From the NCBI RefSeq assembly GCF_017888565.1, contig NZ_JAGHFX010000013.1:1-64000 (forward strand): 64,000 bases of DNA. Direction: 5' to 3'. This document shows, piece by piece, positions 16,820-27,243 of the stretch (the first letter of the stretch is position 1; each line of letters starts with the position of its first letter). The position numbers and the translations under genes were made by a program. The notes under the pieces were generated by a model. It did no database searches. It saw only the letters and a program-made list of their open reading frames with translations, and was not told the DNA's origin. The DNA comes from Clostridium sp. Lineage in GTDB: Bacteria > Bacillota > Clostridia > Clostridiales > Clostridiaceae.

Positions 16820-19723
16820 TTATAATAAAATTTCTAGTATTTCTTCCGTACTAGTGCTTGATTTTATCTTATTTAGAACACTTTCTTCCATAATTATCTT
16901 ATATAATTGTTCAAAATATTTTTTTGAATCATCTTTTAAGGCTATAAGGAAAATTAAATCTACTTCATAATTTTCACTCCATACTATCTTATTGGCTAAT
17001 TTAGTAATTAATATGGTTGGTTTTGTAACAAATTCTGAAGCCCCATGTGGAATTGCTATTCCTCCTTTTAAATACGTATCTCCAAGCATTTCTCTTTTAA
17101 ATACACTTAATAAGAATTCTTCTTTTACATATCCACCATCAATAAGCTTTCTAACCATATCATCTAATGCTTCATCTTTATATTTATAATTTTCATTAAC
17201 AAAAATAACATTTTTATCTATAATTTCAGATAGCTTATTTTCTTCCTTATTTGATATTATATTATTTAGCTTTTTAACTCCTGATCCCTTCATTAATTCC
17301 TCTAATGATATAAAAGGTATATTTCCAAATTCCGGATTTATCGTTCCTACTATAGCTTCTATATTTTTATTTTTAGCTATCCTAGATAAAGAAGAATTTA
17401 TATCTTCATCCATAAATCCTATAGATATAATTTCTGTATCTTTTCCCTTTAAATCAATTTTGTTTTCCACATACTCTTTTATTTTTAGAGCTGAGCCTTT
17501 TCCTGTAATACATAATGTAACTATAACTTTTGATAAATTATTATTTTCAGCGTTATATTGACTTGATCCGAAACCCTTAGACTCACTTTCAAGATCATTC
17601 ATTATTTCTTCCAATGATTGATCTGTTAATGCTGACTTTCTTACAGCTTCTAGTACCATTAAAGTATCAACTCTTCCAATTACTCTAGTTTCAATTCCAG
17701 TTTTAGCAGTTATTATATCTCCAAATGTAACCAGTGAACCCATATCAACTAAAATAATACAACCTTTCCCTTGATTATTTTCTTTAACTAATCTTATAGC
17801 TTTTTCAAGCATTATATCAGGAGAATCTCTAAAATCCATATCAAGTCCAACTGCATGATCAACACCTAAAAACTTATTAGCTACTTCAGCCATTGCTGAT
17901 GCTACTCTTCCATGAGTCATTACTATAACAGCTACTTTTCCTTCTTCATTTTTTAAGTATCTCCTATAATTTTTAAGATACATTGTAATGAATCCTATTT
18001 CATCTTCAGGAACATCTATATTTAATCTTTCTCTTACTATTTCACACATTTTCTTAGCAACATTATATTCCTTTTCATACCTTGACTTTATGATACTTAA
18101 TTTTGGATTAATTATCTCCTTTCCATTACGTATTCTTTCATATGTTGAATTTAGATGAACAGCCAAAGGATAAATTATATCTGACTGTAATCCTGTAAGT
18201 TCTTTTTTTGCAAGCTTTATCATAATTTTTACTGTTTCAAGACTCTTGACACCAACTAGATTCATAAGCTCATCTGTATTTACAACATTGTAATTAATAG
18301 CCTTAGCGCCCCTAATTAATTCAAGTTCAACTTGTTGACTTAATATTTTTGATATTTCTTCATCGCTATAACCAACAAATTTGAGTTCTGACTGTCTTTT
18401 TTCTATAAATTTATATATATGTGTATTTTTCTTATTTCCTGTTATCTCTTCTTCTGTTCTCTTTTCACCCTTATGAGATATATAAATATCTTCTATAATA
18501 AACTTTTCTATATTAGAATCTTCAATATTAATCCTTCTACTTTGTTCTTTTATATAATCCGGTAGGTGTCTTTCGTCTATATATAATCTTTTATCTTCTT
18601 TAAGCTTATGTTCTAAAAAGCTTATGGCACATGCTACTTGTATATCACTTTTAAGCTGTCCTATATTCCCCTGGCACTCATATCTCATAAGTTCTCTTAT
18701 AACATTTTTAGATATTAGCATGTCCTTTTTTATTCTATGACTTTCTTCAAAAAAGGCTTTATTTATTAACTCAAATCTCTCTTCAAAAGGCCTATCCTTA
18801 ATTGCAGGTATTTCTATAACCATTGGTATTCTTCTTCTAAAAGTCAATAAAAGTGAACTTTCAACGTTTTCAGTAGTTGCCGCAATTATCATTACATTGC
18901 TTTTCCTTACAGTCTCACTTTCTCCAAGCCTCCTGAATATTCCCTTATCTAATATACTAAATAGTATTTCTTGCCCCTCTGCAGGTAATCTATGAATCTC
19001 ATCTAAAAATAAAATACCTCCATCGCATGCCTCAACAATTCCCATCTTATTTTCAGTAGCTCCTGTGTAAGCGCCTTTGATACTACCAAATAATTGCGAT
19101 AATAAAAGTTGTGGATTATCTGCATAATCTGCACAGTTAAATATTATATATTTGGCATCTTCCGAAAAATTACTTGTACTCTTTGCAAATTCATACATGG
19201 CATCAGCTAAATAACTTTTACCAACTCCTGATGGCCCTAGAATCAATACATGTAATCCATGAGGTGGATAACTAATAGCTGCTTTTGCTTGTTCAACTTG
19301 AACTCTTAAACTCCCATTATATCCAACCACTTCTTTGAAAAAGTCCTTTTGTTCATGAGATTCCTTAGTATCTTCTGTATTTTTATCTTTTATCTCATCT
19401 ATATATTCATCTTCTTTTATATTAGAAATTAACTCTTTCTTTATATTAGAAGCTGCATATCTTTCAACTTTATAACCCTTTTCCTTTAAAGCTTCTGCTA
19501 AAGCTCTGTCTGATATCTTTTTATCTTTCTTTAAAATTTCTAAGGCATCCTTTTTTACATATTCTAATCGTCTATTTCGTGAATTAGCTATATTATTTTT
19601 TTTTCTATATTCAGTTACTATCTCTCTTAATATATTTAATTTTTTTGCTATCTCTTCATCAGTTAAAGGATTTTTCTTATTTTCTTCCTCTAAAATCTCT
19701 GCTATCATATTTTCTGTATTCAT
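16820..19723 (-). CDS. LevR-like sigma-54-dependent activator with PTS domains
   Basis: A 967-residue PTS-controlled enhancer-binding protein. In order: an N-terminal helix-turn-helix region (1-100); an AAA+ domain with Walker A GPSGVGKS (about 160-168), sigma-54-contact loop GAYTGAT (about 216-222) and Walker B ILFLDEIHRL; a PRD (about 460-565) with LAVHLNS; an EIIA-Man-like domain with MTHGR (His about 603); an EIIB-Gat-like domain with CITGKGS (Cys about 737); and a C-terminal EIIA-Fru-like domain with AIPHG (His about 892). Classical LevR ends in a second PRD. Here an EIIA-Fru domain takes that place, and one PRD position usually His is Tyr (GFITMYL). It lies just upstream of the sigma-54 promoter it should control. 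Confidence 0.93.
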   Translation of the reverse strand: MNTENMIAEILEEENKKNPLTDEEIAKKLNILREIVTEYRKKNNIANSRNRRLEYVKKDALEILKKDKKISDRALAEALKEKGYKVERYAASNIKKELISNIKEDEYIDEIKDKNTEDTKESHEQKDFFKEVVGYNGSLRVQVEQAKAAISYPPHGLHVLILGPSGVGKSYLADAMYEFAKSTSNFSEDAKYIIFNCADYADNPQLLLSQLFGSIKGAYTGATENKMGIVEACDGGILFLDEIHRLPAEGQEILFSILDKGIFRRLGESETVRKSNVMIIAATTENVESSLLLTFRRRIPMVIEIPAIKDRPFEERFELINKAFFEESHRIKKDMLISKNVIRELMRYECQGNIGQLKSDIQVACAISFLEHKLKEDKRLYIDERHLPDYIKEQSRRINIEDSNIEKFIIEDIYISHKGEKRTEEEITGNKKNTHIYKFIEKRQSELKFVGYSDEEISKILSQQVELELIRGAKAINYNVVNTDELMNLVGVKSLETVKIMIKLAKKELTGLQSDIIYPLAVHLNSTYERIRNGKEIINPKLSIIKSRYEKEYNVAKKMCEIVRERLNIDVPEDEIGFITMYLKNYRRYLKNEEGKVAVIVMTHGRVASAMAEVANKFLGVDHAVGLDMDFRDSPDIMLEKAIRLVKENNQGKGCIILVDMGSLVTFGDIITAKTGIETRVIGRVDTLMVLEAVRKSALTDQSLEEIMNDLESESKGFGSSQYNAENNNLSKVIVTLCITGKGSALKIKEYVENKIDLKGKDTEIISIGFMDEDINSSLSRIAKNKNIEAIVGTINPEFGNIPFISLEELMKGSGVKKLNNIISNKEENKLSEIIDKNVIFVNENYKYKDEALDDMVRKLIDGGYVKEEFLLSVFKREMLGDTYLKGGIAIPHGASEFVTKPTILITKLANKIVWSENYEVDLIFLIALKDDSKKYFEQLYKIIMEESVLNKIKSSTSTEEILEILL

Positions 19724-19906
19724 ACTAATCTATCCCCTTATTTGCATTTTATAATTACCATTATAATACATATAATATACTATTTTAATGTTATTTTGAA
19801 TTTATTACCAACCAATTCAACTTAGTTGAACTTGATATATTTATAAAATATTCTAAATACAATAATTCTCATAATCTATATTACTAAAATTTAAATGTAT
19901 AAATGT

Positions 19907-19949
19907 AAATGAGAAGACTATTATATGATCAATAATAACCTTCTCATTT
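19907..19949 (-). terminator. Terminator after the GNAT gene
   Basis: AAATGAGAAG and CTTCTCATTT form a 10-bp stem with a 23-base AT-rich loop, 11 bases after the acetyltransferase stop. The following T content is modest. Confidence 0.65.
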
Positions 19950-19960
19950 AAACTTATTTT

Positions 19961-20464
19961 TTAAAGTTCTTTCTCAAAAGCAATTCTTTTATTACCATCT
20001 AATAAATAAATGACACCGCAGTATTTAAATCTATTCTTTTCTAACAACTTTTTCATAGTTAAATTATCTTCATGTGTATCAATCTTTATATTTTTTATTT
20101 TTTTTGATATGCAAATTTCCTCTAATCTTTTAATTATTTCTGTTCCAATTCCTTTTCTATTACTATTATTAGAAACAGCTATTCTATGGATAACAGCATA
20201 TTTCCCATTTGAAATCCATTCTCCTTCATAAATAGTATTATAAGTTTCTTCAACATCAAAGGATAATGATGATGTTCCTATAATTTCATAATTATCTTCT
20301 AACACATAGCTTATATTATTCCTTATATCTTTTAAAATAACTTCCTCATTTGGATATCCATTCTGCCACTGATCAACTTTATTATTTTTTAAAAACGACT
20401 TTGCTTCATTAATAATTTTCATTATGTCTATTAAATCTTTTTCTGTAGCATTTCTTAATTTCAT
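19961..20464 (-). CDS. GNAT-family N-acetyltransferase
   Basis: A 167-residue acetyl-CoA-dependent acetyltransferase. The N-terminal KLRNATEKDLIDIMKII, the central VIHRIAVSNNSNRKGIG (strand beta-4 and the acetyl-CoA pyrophosphate-binding loop) and the C-terminal DTHEDNLTMKKLLEKNRF with KYCG are typical. The WQNGYPNEE segment is common in a clostridial/bacilli subgroup of unknown substrate. It is monocistronic, with AGGAG before the ATG and a hairpin behind it. Confidence 0.9.
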   Translation of the reverse strand: MKLRNATEKDLIDIMKIINEAKSFLKNNKVDQWQNGYPNEEVILKDIRNNISYVLEDNYEIIGTSSLSFDVEETYNTIYEGEWISNGKYAVIHRIAVSNNSNRKGIGTEIIKRLEEICISKKIKNIKIDTHEDNLTMKKLLEKNRFKYCGVIYLLDGNKRIAFEKEL

Positions 20465-20806
20465 TTTTCTTCTCCTAAAGCATAAAATTTATTAATTAGT
20501 ATTATACAACATCTACTTATAATTTCTATAATAATATCTATAATTAATTTAAAAATTAATACCTTATCAATTATTTTCAGGAAAATATTATAACAACTCT
20601 CTATGATTTAATTACTTTTTAAGTAGGATAATTAGCCTTTTAAATTCCTATTATAATTTGCTTAAATCTATACTTTTTATACATTTAAAATCTAATATAT
20701 AATATATAAAATAAAAATCCACAGTACTTATTTACTATGGATTTTATTTTACATATTCAATTTCATAATTATATTTATTTTTGCATAATTTAAAGGCTGT
20801 TTCTCA
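20465..20806. other. 342-bp intergenic region
   Basis: Very AT-rich. It should contain the promoter of the acetyltransferase gene on its left side and carries the terminator of the kdgK operon at 20714-20745. I see no open frame, RNA gene or repeat in the remainder. Confidence 0.6.
20714..20745 (-). terminator. Terminator of the dehydratase-eda-kdgK operon
   Basis: AAAATCCACAGTA and TACTATGGATTTT pair over 13 positions with one mismatch and a short loop, and a T-rich stretch follows on both sides. It lies about 60 bases after the kdgK stop. Confidence 0.8.
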
Positions 20807-21811
20807 TTACCTCGCTATTTTACCCACTCCATAGCTTACTAGACTTTCCACTTCCTCATTTGTTACTAGGTTTGCATCCCCATAAATTGTATGTTTTAAA
20901 ACAGATGCTGCAACAGCAAATTCACAAGCATATTCAGGAGTCTTATTATTTATAATGCTATATAGTATTCCTGCAGTTAAGGCATCTCCCCCACCAACTC
21001 TATCCACTATATCATCTATTATATGAGTTTTCGAAGAAAACAATATACCATTATTATAATAATTACATTGCAGAGTATTTACTGTTGATGATTTTATTTC
21101 TCTAAATGATGAAAAAATATGCTTTATATTAGGATACTTCTTTGAAATTTCATCATAATAATATTTTAATTTCTCATATCTATCCTCTAAGTCACATCTC
21201 ATATTCAATATATTTTCTGCATCTAATATACCAGCTGAAAAAATATTTACATATGGTAATAATTCTTTGGTAACTTCACTTGCCTCTTCCAAACTCCACA
21301 TCTTTGCCCTGTAGTTTGAATCATAACTGACTAAAATATTATTTTCCTTACAGTATTTTAATATTTTAAAAGTTAACTCTCTTGTTTTTTCTGAGATAGC
21401 TAAAGTTATACCCGAAACATGGAATATATCTATTCCATTTAATGCTTCTCTTATATTTATATCTTCCTCTAAAATAGATCCAAAAGCTGAATCCAATCTA
21501 TCATAAATTACTTTTGATCCCCTATTTCCGCTTCCAGTCTCTAAAAAATAGATTGGAGTTCTCTTATCGCCTCTAACTATAAATCTAGTATCTACAGATT
21601 TTGATTTTAAATAGCTAAGCATTGCATCTCCTAAGGTATCATTGGAAATCTTAGTAAGCATTCTAGTACTTATTCCAAAATTCGCTAGTGAAATTAATAC
21701 ATTAGCTTCCCCGCCACCATAATTTACATTAAATTCATTTGAATTTAATAATAATGCTCCTTTTTTAGTCGATAATCTTAATAATATTTCCCCTAATCCA
21801 GCGACTTTCAT
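20807..21811 (-). CDS. kdgK: 2-keto-3-deoxygluconate kinase (PfkB family)
   Basis: A ribokinase-family sugar kinase that would phosphorylate KDG to KDPG for the aldolase encoded just upstream. The substrate-side motif NYGGGEANVLISLANFG lies at about 30-46 and the catalytic-base/anion-hole segment is VDRVGGGDALTAG. The context (aldolase and sugar-acid dehydratase in the same operon) selects KDG among PfkB substrates. The ATG at 21811 is used because MKVAGLGEILLRL is the usual family start and AGAGGT lies seven bases upstream. It is one base past the aldolase stop, so translation is probably coupled. An in-frame ATG at 21829 would overlap the aldolase gene. Confidence 0.9.
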   Translation of the reverse strand: MKVAGLGEILLRLSTKKGALLLNSNEFNVNYGGGEANVLISLANFGISTRMLTKISNDTLGDAMLSYLKSKSVDTRFIVRGDKRTPIYFLETGSGNRGSKVIYDRLDSAFGSILEEDINIREALNGIDIFHVSGITLAISEKTRELTFKILKYCKENNILVSYDSNYRAKMWSLEEASEVTKELLPYVNIFSAGILDAENILNMRCDLEDRYEKLKYYYDEISKKYPNIKHIFSSFREIKSSTVNTLQCNYYNNGILFSSKTHIIDDIVDRVGGGDALTAGILYSIINNKTPEYACEFAVAASVLKHTIYGDANLVTNEEVESLVSYGVGKIAR

Positions 21812-21812
21812 A

Positions 21813-22460
21813 TTAAATACCTCTTGCATTATTGAACTTTTCTATATACTTCTTACAAGTAGATTCTATTTCATCAAATTTTCCTACTTCTCCAAGCTTA
21901 TTTAGTTCTCCACCTATTCCAACTAAATCTACTCCTGCTTTTGCCCAAGTATCTATATTCTCTAAATTCACTCCACCTGTTACCATAATATTTGCATGTG
22001 GTAGTGGTGCCTTTACTGAACTTACATATCCTTGTCCAAAAGCATTCCCTGGGAATAGCTTAACTACATCTACTCCACTTTCATAAGCAGTCACTATTTC
22101 ATTTATAGTCATTACTCCTGGTATATATGGTACGTTATATCTATTACAAAGTGTTGCTGTATCTTTATTAAAAGATGGTGAAACTATATACTGTGCTCCT
22201 GCTAATATCGCCATCCTTGCTGTTTCAGAATCTAATACTGTTCCAGCTCCAATTACAACATCATCATCTTTAGAATACTTTTCTGAAAGTTCTTTTATTA
22301 TTTCATTTGCAAATTTATTTGTATATGTTACTTCTATAGCTTTAACATTTCCTCTAATGCAACTTTCTGATATCTTAACTCCAATTTCTTTTGTAGTTCC
22401 ACGGACCACAGCTACTACACCACATTCCTTTAAGGCATTTAAAACTTTTATTCTAAACAT
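21813..22460 (-). CDS. eda: KDPG/KHG aldolase
   Basis: A 215-residue class I aldolase that cleaves KDPG to pyruvate and glyceraldehyde 3-phosphate. Typical stretches are VVAVVRG, KAIEVTYTNKFANE, VIGAGTVLDSETAR, QYIVSPSFN, VDVVKLFPGNAFG (Schiff-base Lys) and VTGGVNLENIDTW. It is clearly related to but distinct from the aldolase at 16125-16736, which fits two separate sugar-acid routes. It is followed with almost no gap by kdgK and preceded by a 188-bp gap after the dehydratase gene. TAGGAG precedes the ATG. Confidence 0.93.
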   Translation of the reverse strand: MFRIKVLNALKECGVVAVVRGTTKEIGVKISESCIRGNVKAIEVTYTNKFANEIIKELSEKYSKDDDVVIGAGTVLDSETARMAILAGAQYIVSPSFNKDTATLCNRYNVPYIPGVMTINEIVTAYESGVDVVKLFPGNAFGQGYVSSVKAPLPHANIMVTGGVNLENIDTWAKAGVDLVGIGGELNKLGEVGKFDEIESTCKKYIEKFNNARGI

Positions 22461-22595
22461 AATAAAATCTCCTATAAATCTTATATAATATTTTCACTTA
22501 TAATTTTTATCTGTCTTCCTATACTTTTAACTGAAAATTAATCCTTAAGAATTATGAATTATAACAAATTTTTATAATAATACTCTCTTCTATAA

Positions 22596-22612
22596 GTTTT
22601 GCTGAGCAAAAC
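22596..22612. repeat. Short palindrome in the dehydratase-eda gap
   Basis: GTTTTGCT-G-AGCAAAAC is a perfect 8-bp inverted repeat around a single base. The flanking sequence contains AATTGTC/AATTAT-like short runs that look like degenerate intergenic repeat DNA. It may be a small non-autonomous repeat or an RNA element within the operon. There is no T tract. Confidence 0.45.
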
Positions 22613-22648
22613 CTCTTTATTTATCAATTGTCAGTTATCCATTATTAA

Positions 22649-24364
22649 TTATTCCATATATCCACCTTTCATTGGTGAAACTGCTTTATCTGAGAATATC
22701 TTTAATATTCCAGACTCATATTTATTTGATCTTGGTTTCCAAGATTCTTTACGCTTAGCAAGTATTTTATCAATTTCATCTAAATCTACTCGTTCTCCAT
22801 TAATACCAACTATTTGTAATATTCTCTTTTCTATATCTATTTCAATTAAGTCATTTTCTTCCACTAATGCTATTGGTCCTCCAACTGCAGCTTCCGGTGA
22901 AACATGCCCTATAGCTGGTCCTCTTGATGCTCCTGAAAATCTTCCATCTGTAATAAGAGCAATACTTGCAGATAATTCTTTATCTGATGAAATTGCTTCT
23001 GTTGTATAGAACATCTCTGGCATTCCACTTCCCTTTGGTCCTTCATACCTAATAAATACTGCATCACCTGGTTTAATCTTTTTAGATAATACTGCTTCAA
23101 TTGCCTCTTCTTCACTATCAAATGGTCTTGCTTTTAAAATAGCTTTATGCATTTCCTTTGGTACTGCAGAATGTTTAACAACAGCTCCTTCTGGTGCTAT
23201 ATTGCCTTTCAATATAGCAATAGCTCCATTTTTACCTATTGGGTTTGTATATGGCTTAATAATATCTTCCTTCTTTAAACCAGTTTCTTTTAAATATTCA
23301 TTACACTTTTCATAGAATCCATTTTTCTTTAAATCTTCTAAGTTTTCACCTAAAGTTTTTCCCGTAACTGTCATTACATCTAAATGTAATAAATCCTTAA
23401 CTTCTTCCATAATTGCTGGAACTCCACCTGCATAATAAAAATATTCTGCTGGCCATTTACCTGTTGGACGTATATTTAATAAATATGGTGCATATCTGTG
23501 TATTCTATCAAAACTTTCTGCATCTATATCTACTCCAAATTCATGAGCTATTGCTGGAATATGAAGCAATGAATTCGTTGATCCTGAAATAGCTGCATGA
23601 ATTATAATTGCATTTTCAAAAGATTTTGCTGTAACTATATCCCTTGCTTTTAAATTTCTCTTAGCTAATTCAACAATTTTCTTTCCTGCTTCTATTGCTA
23701 CACTTTCTAAGTCCTCACATGTTGCAGGCATAACTGCACTTCCAGGTAACATTAACCCTAATGCCTCTGCCATAATTTGCATAGTTGCGGCAGTACCCAT
23801 AAATGAACATGAACCAGCTGATGGACATGCATTATTTTTATAATAAGTTAACTCATCTTCAGTAATTTCTCCACGCTTTTCCATAGCGCTATAAGTTCCT
23901 ATTTGTTCTAATGTTAAAAGATTTGGACCTGCTTTCATTACCCCACCAGTAACAACAATCGCTGGTATATTAATTCTTCCTATAGCCATTAAATGTGCCG
24001 GTACTCCTTTATCACAACTCGTTATAAACACACCGCCATCAAAAGGTGTTGCATTAGCATGAATTTCTATAAGTGATGCTATTGTATCTCTAGATGCTAA
24101 AGAATAGTTTATTCCATCATGACCTTGTGCCATTCCATCACATATATCTGTTGCAAAGAATCTAGAAGCCCTTCCCCCTTTTTCTGATACGCCCATAGCT
24201 GCATTATTTGCAAATTTAAGTAAGTGAATACTTCCTGGATGACTATCTCCAAAAGTACTTTCCACTATTATTTGTGGTTTAGATAAATCCTCTGAAGTAT
24301 ATCCCATTCCTCTGCGAAGTGGATCCATTTCTGGAGCAATTTTTCTAATATCTTGACTAATCAT
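22649..24364 (-). CDS. IlvD/Edd-family sugar-acid dehydratase
   Basis: A 571-residue Fe-S dehydratase of the dihydroxy-acid dehydratase/phosphogluconate dehydratase superfamily. Cluster-ligand cysteines are visible in TSCDKG (about residue 120), CPSAGSCSFMG (about 180-190) and early DICDGMAQG. The C-terminal LITDGRFSGASRGPAIGHVSPEA is the family hallmark. No branched-chain amino-acid genes are nearby, and the next genes are KDPG aldolase and KDG kinase. It therefore probably dehydrates a free aldonic acid such as gluconate to KDG, the semi-phosphorylative Entner-Doudoroff route (inference). It lies 95 bp downstream of the 6-phospho-alpha-glucosidase gene with only a hairpin between, so it may be reached by read-through. 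Confidence 0.88.
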   Translation of the reverse strand: MISQDIRKIAPEMDPLRRGMGYTSEDLSKPQIIVESTFGDSHPGSIHLLKFANNAAMGVSEKGGRASRFFATDICDGMAQGHDGINYSLASRDTIASLIEIHANATPFDGGVFITSCDKGVPAHLMAIGRINIPAIVVTGGVMKAGPNLLTLEQIGTYSAMEKRGEITEDELTYYKNNACPSAGSCSFMGTAATMQIMAEALGLMLPGSAVMPATCEDLESVAIEAGKKIVELAKRNLKARDIVTAKSFENAIIIHAAISGSTNSLLHIPAIAHEFGVDIDAESFDRIHRYAPYLLNIRPTGKWPAEYFYYAGGVPAIMEEVKDLLHLDVMTVTGKTLGENLEDLKKNGFYEKCNEYLKETGLKKEDIIKPYTNPIGKNGAIAILKGNIAPEGAVVKHSAVPKEMHKAILKARPFDSEEEAIEAVLSKKIKPGDAVFIRYEGPKGSGMPEMFYTTEAISSDKELSASIALITDGRFSGASRGPAIGHVSPEAAVGGPIALVEENDLIEIDIEKRILQIVGINGERVDLDEIDKILAKRKESWKPRSNKYESGILKIFSDKAVSPMKGGYME

Positions 24365-24403
24365 TCTTATTCTCCTTAATCAATAATCTATTATTTAAAC
24401 ATA

Positions 24404-24434
24404 GCTCGGATAATGGATAATCCATTGTCCGAGC
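24404..24434 (-). terminator. Strong hairpin between glucosidase and dehydratase genes
   Basis: GCTCGGATAATGGA and TCCATTGTCCGAGC pair over 14 positions (one G-U-type pair) with a 3-base loop. The T content after it on the minus strand is poor, so it may be only partial. The dehydratase start codon follows 40 bases later, leaving little room for a separate promoter. Confidence 0.7.
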
Positions 24435-24458
24435 CTGTATCTGTTCTTTTATACTTTA

Positions 24459-25820
<1,362 letters not shown>

Positions 25821-25880
25821 TTATTAAACTTTAATTATTTCATTTATTTTAATTTTGTCTTTTTTCTTACTTACAAGCTC

Positions 25881-25909
25881 ATTATAGACCAGTAAAATGT
25901 AATGGTAAA
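25881..25909 (-). promoter_or_regulatory. Promoter of the 6-phospho-alpha-glucosidase gene
   Basis: Minus strand TTTACC, 17 bases, TATAAT. The -10 is perfect and the -35 weak, as expected for an activator-dependent promoter. A conserved palindrome is centred 59 bases upstream of the -10 centre. Confidence 0.65.
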
Positions 25910-25928
25910 CAGTTTCTGAGGCCAAAGA

Positions 25929-25956
25929 AACATGTTACCCTATGTTGTAACATGTT
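25929..25956. promoter_or_regulatory. 28-bp palindrome, copy 1 (candidate RpiR operator)
   Basis: AACATGTTACCC, 7 bases, TAACATGTT. The 10-base arms are AACATGTTAC and GTAACATGTT. Copy 2 at 29018-29045 has the same length, the same ACCC after the left arm and the same arms apart from a compensating A/G and T/C change. It also follows the hxlB stop closely and could double as its terminator. Confidence 0.7.
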
Positions 25957-25967
25957 CTCAAAAATTA

Positions 25968-26510
25968 CTACTCTACATTAACATGATTATTTAAAGCTTC
26001 TTTATTTGAAAAATTATCTCTCTTACTTATTAAAAGACATATCCAATCTAAAACTATATGAACAGCTTGATCAAATAAAGAACTTAATAATTGTATTGAT
26101 CCTCCTTCACCGTCACCCTTAACCTTTCCAGGTACTTCTAAAATAATATCTGCTATTTCACCTAAAGAAGAATTTCTCTTACTTGTTACTGCAACAACTT
26201 TTAACCCTAAATCTTTTGCTGACCTTGCATTACTTAAAGTATTCTTAGTAGATCCTGAACCAGATATAGCTATATAAATATCATGCTTTTTTAATGCAGG
26301 GGTAATAGTTTCCCCCATAACGTACGATTTATATCCTATGTGCATTAACCTCATAGCAAAACCTTTTGCCTGAAAGCCACTTCTTCCTTCTCCATCAACA
26401 AAAATTGAATTACTTTTATCAATAATATTTATAACTTCGTCTACTTCTTTTTCATTAACATTTAATACTACATCATTTACTTCTTTTAATATTTGATCTA
26501 TTAACTTCAT
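25968..26510 (-). CDS. hxlB: 6-phospho-3-hexuloisomerase
   Basis: A 180-residue SIS-domain isomerase that interconverts 3-hexulose 6-phosphate and fructose 6-phosphate. Family-specific stretches are GEGRSGFQAKGFAMRLMHIG, GETITPALKKHD and AISGSGSTKNT. The GDGEGGSIQLLSSLFDQ segment near the C-terminus is also conserved. Its start overlaps the hxlA stop by four bases (ATGA), so the pair is translationally coupled. In methylotrophs the two enzymes fix formaldehyde. In organisms lacking the oxidative pentose phosphate route they can run in reverse to make ribulose 5-phosphate. Placement inside an alpha-glucoside locus is unusual. Confidence 0.92.
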   Translation of the reverse strand: MKLIDQILKEVNDVVLNVNEKEVDEVINIIDKSNSIFVDGEGRSGFQAKGFAMRLMHIGYKSYVMGETITPALKKHDIYIAISGSGSTKNTLSNARSAKDLGLKVVAVTSKRNSSLGEIADIILEVPGKVKGDGEGGSIQLLSSLFDQAVHIVLDWICLLISKRDNFSNKEALNNHVNVE

Positions 26511-27127
26511 AAAAGTTCCTCCTTAATTTCATTTAAAGCCTTAATGGGATCTTTTGATGCTGTTATTGAAGATCCTATTACCACTATGCTTATATCCTCA
26601 TTTTTCAATCTTTTAATAATTTCTAAGTTTATACCTCCAGCTATAGCAATATTTCTTATGCTTGGAAACTTAAGTTTAAAATCTCTTAACTCTCCTATAA
26701 TATTATTTTTACTTTTTTTATCTACAGATGTATGTAAACAGTAAATTGCTTCATCAAACCTTGATATTTCTTCTATTTTTTCATATGAGCATTCAAGCAA
26801 GTCAATCATCATTTTTTTATTATACTCTTTAGAAACACTATAACACTTTTGTAGTGTTTCTAAAGAAGAGCTTCCCATGACTGTTAAAATGTCAAACCCT
26901 TGATTATATCCCATAGTAAACTCATAAGCCCCTTCATCATTAGTCTTTATGTCTCCTAATATTAATGATTTAGGTGCCTTTAAAGTTAAGTCTTTTAAAT
27001 TTAAAAGCCCATAGTCTTTTATTAAAGAGGTTCCAATTTCAATTATATCGGCTAATCCATTTAACTTTACAACTAACTCTATTGCCTTATCTAAATCTAC
27101 TCTATCAATAGCAACTTGTACTTTCAT
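26507..27127 (-). CDS. hxlA: 3-hexulose-6-phosphate synthase
   Basis: A 206-residue (beta/alpha)8 enzyme of the OMP-decarboxylase suprafamily that condenses formaldehyde with ribulose 5-phosphate, or does the reverse. The signature DxKxxD is present as GDIKTNDEG, and the catalytic His lies in YCLHTSVDKKSK, closer to HPS than to 3-keto-gulonate-6-phosphate decarboxylases. AGGAGGT precedes the ATG. It lies between the PTS gene, whose terminators are just upstream, and hxlB. A TTACTTAAGTAA palindrome at 27202-27213 upstream may be regulatory, but I cannot place a convincing promoter. Confidence 0.9.
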   Translation of the reverse strand: MKVQVAIDRVDLDKAIELVVKLNGLADIIEIGTSLIKDYGLLNLKDLTLKAPKSLILGDIKTNDEGAYEFTMGYNQGFDILTVMGSSSLETLQKCYSVSKEYNKKMMIDLLECSYEKIEEISRFDEAIYCLHTSVDKKSKNNIIGELRDFKLKFPSIRNIAIAGGINLEIIKRLKNEDISIVVIGSSITASKDPIKALNEIKEELL

Positions 27128-27243
27128 TTCTACCTCCTAATTTATATTTCAATCAGCAATTTATATAATTAATGCTAATACTATATTAAATAATTATCAT
27201 ATTACTTAAGTAAAATGAAGAATTGAAACTAATTTATTATTTA

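Noticed and set aside
22649..24364. ilvD of branched-chain amino-acid synthesis
   Set aside because: The neighbours are KDPG aldolase and KDG kinase, with no ilvBNC or leu genes, so a sugar-acid dehydratase of the same superfamily is preferred.
25890..25920. cre (CcpA) site before the 6-phospho-alpha-glucosidase gene
   Set aside because: GGTAAACAGTTTCT lacks the central CG and departs from the consensus at several positions. The palindrome further upstream is the better candidate.
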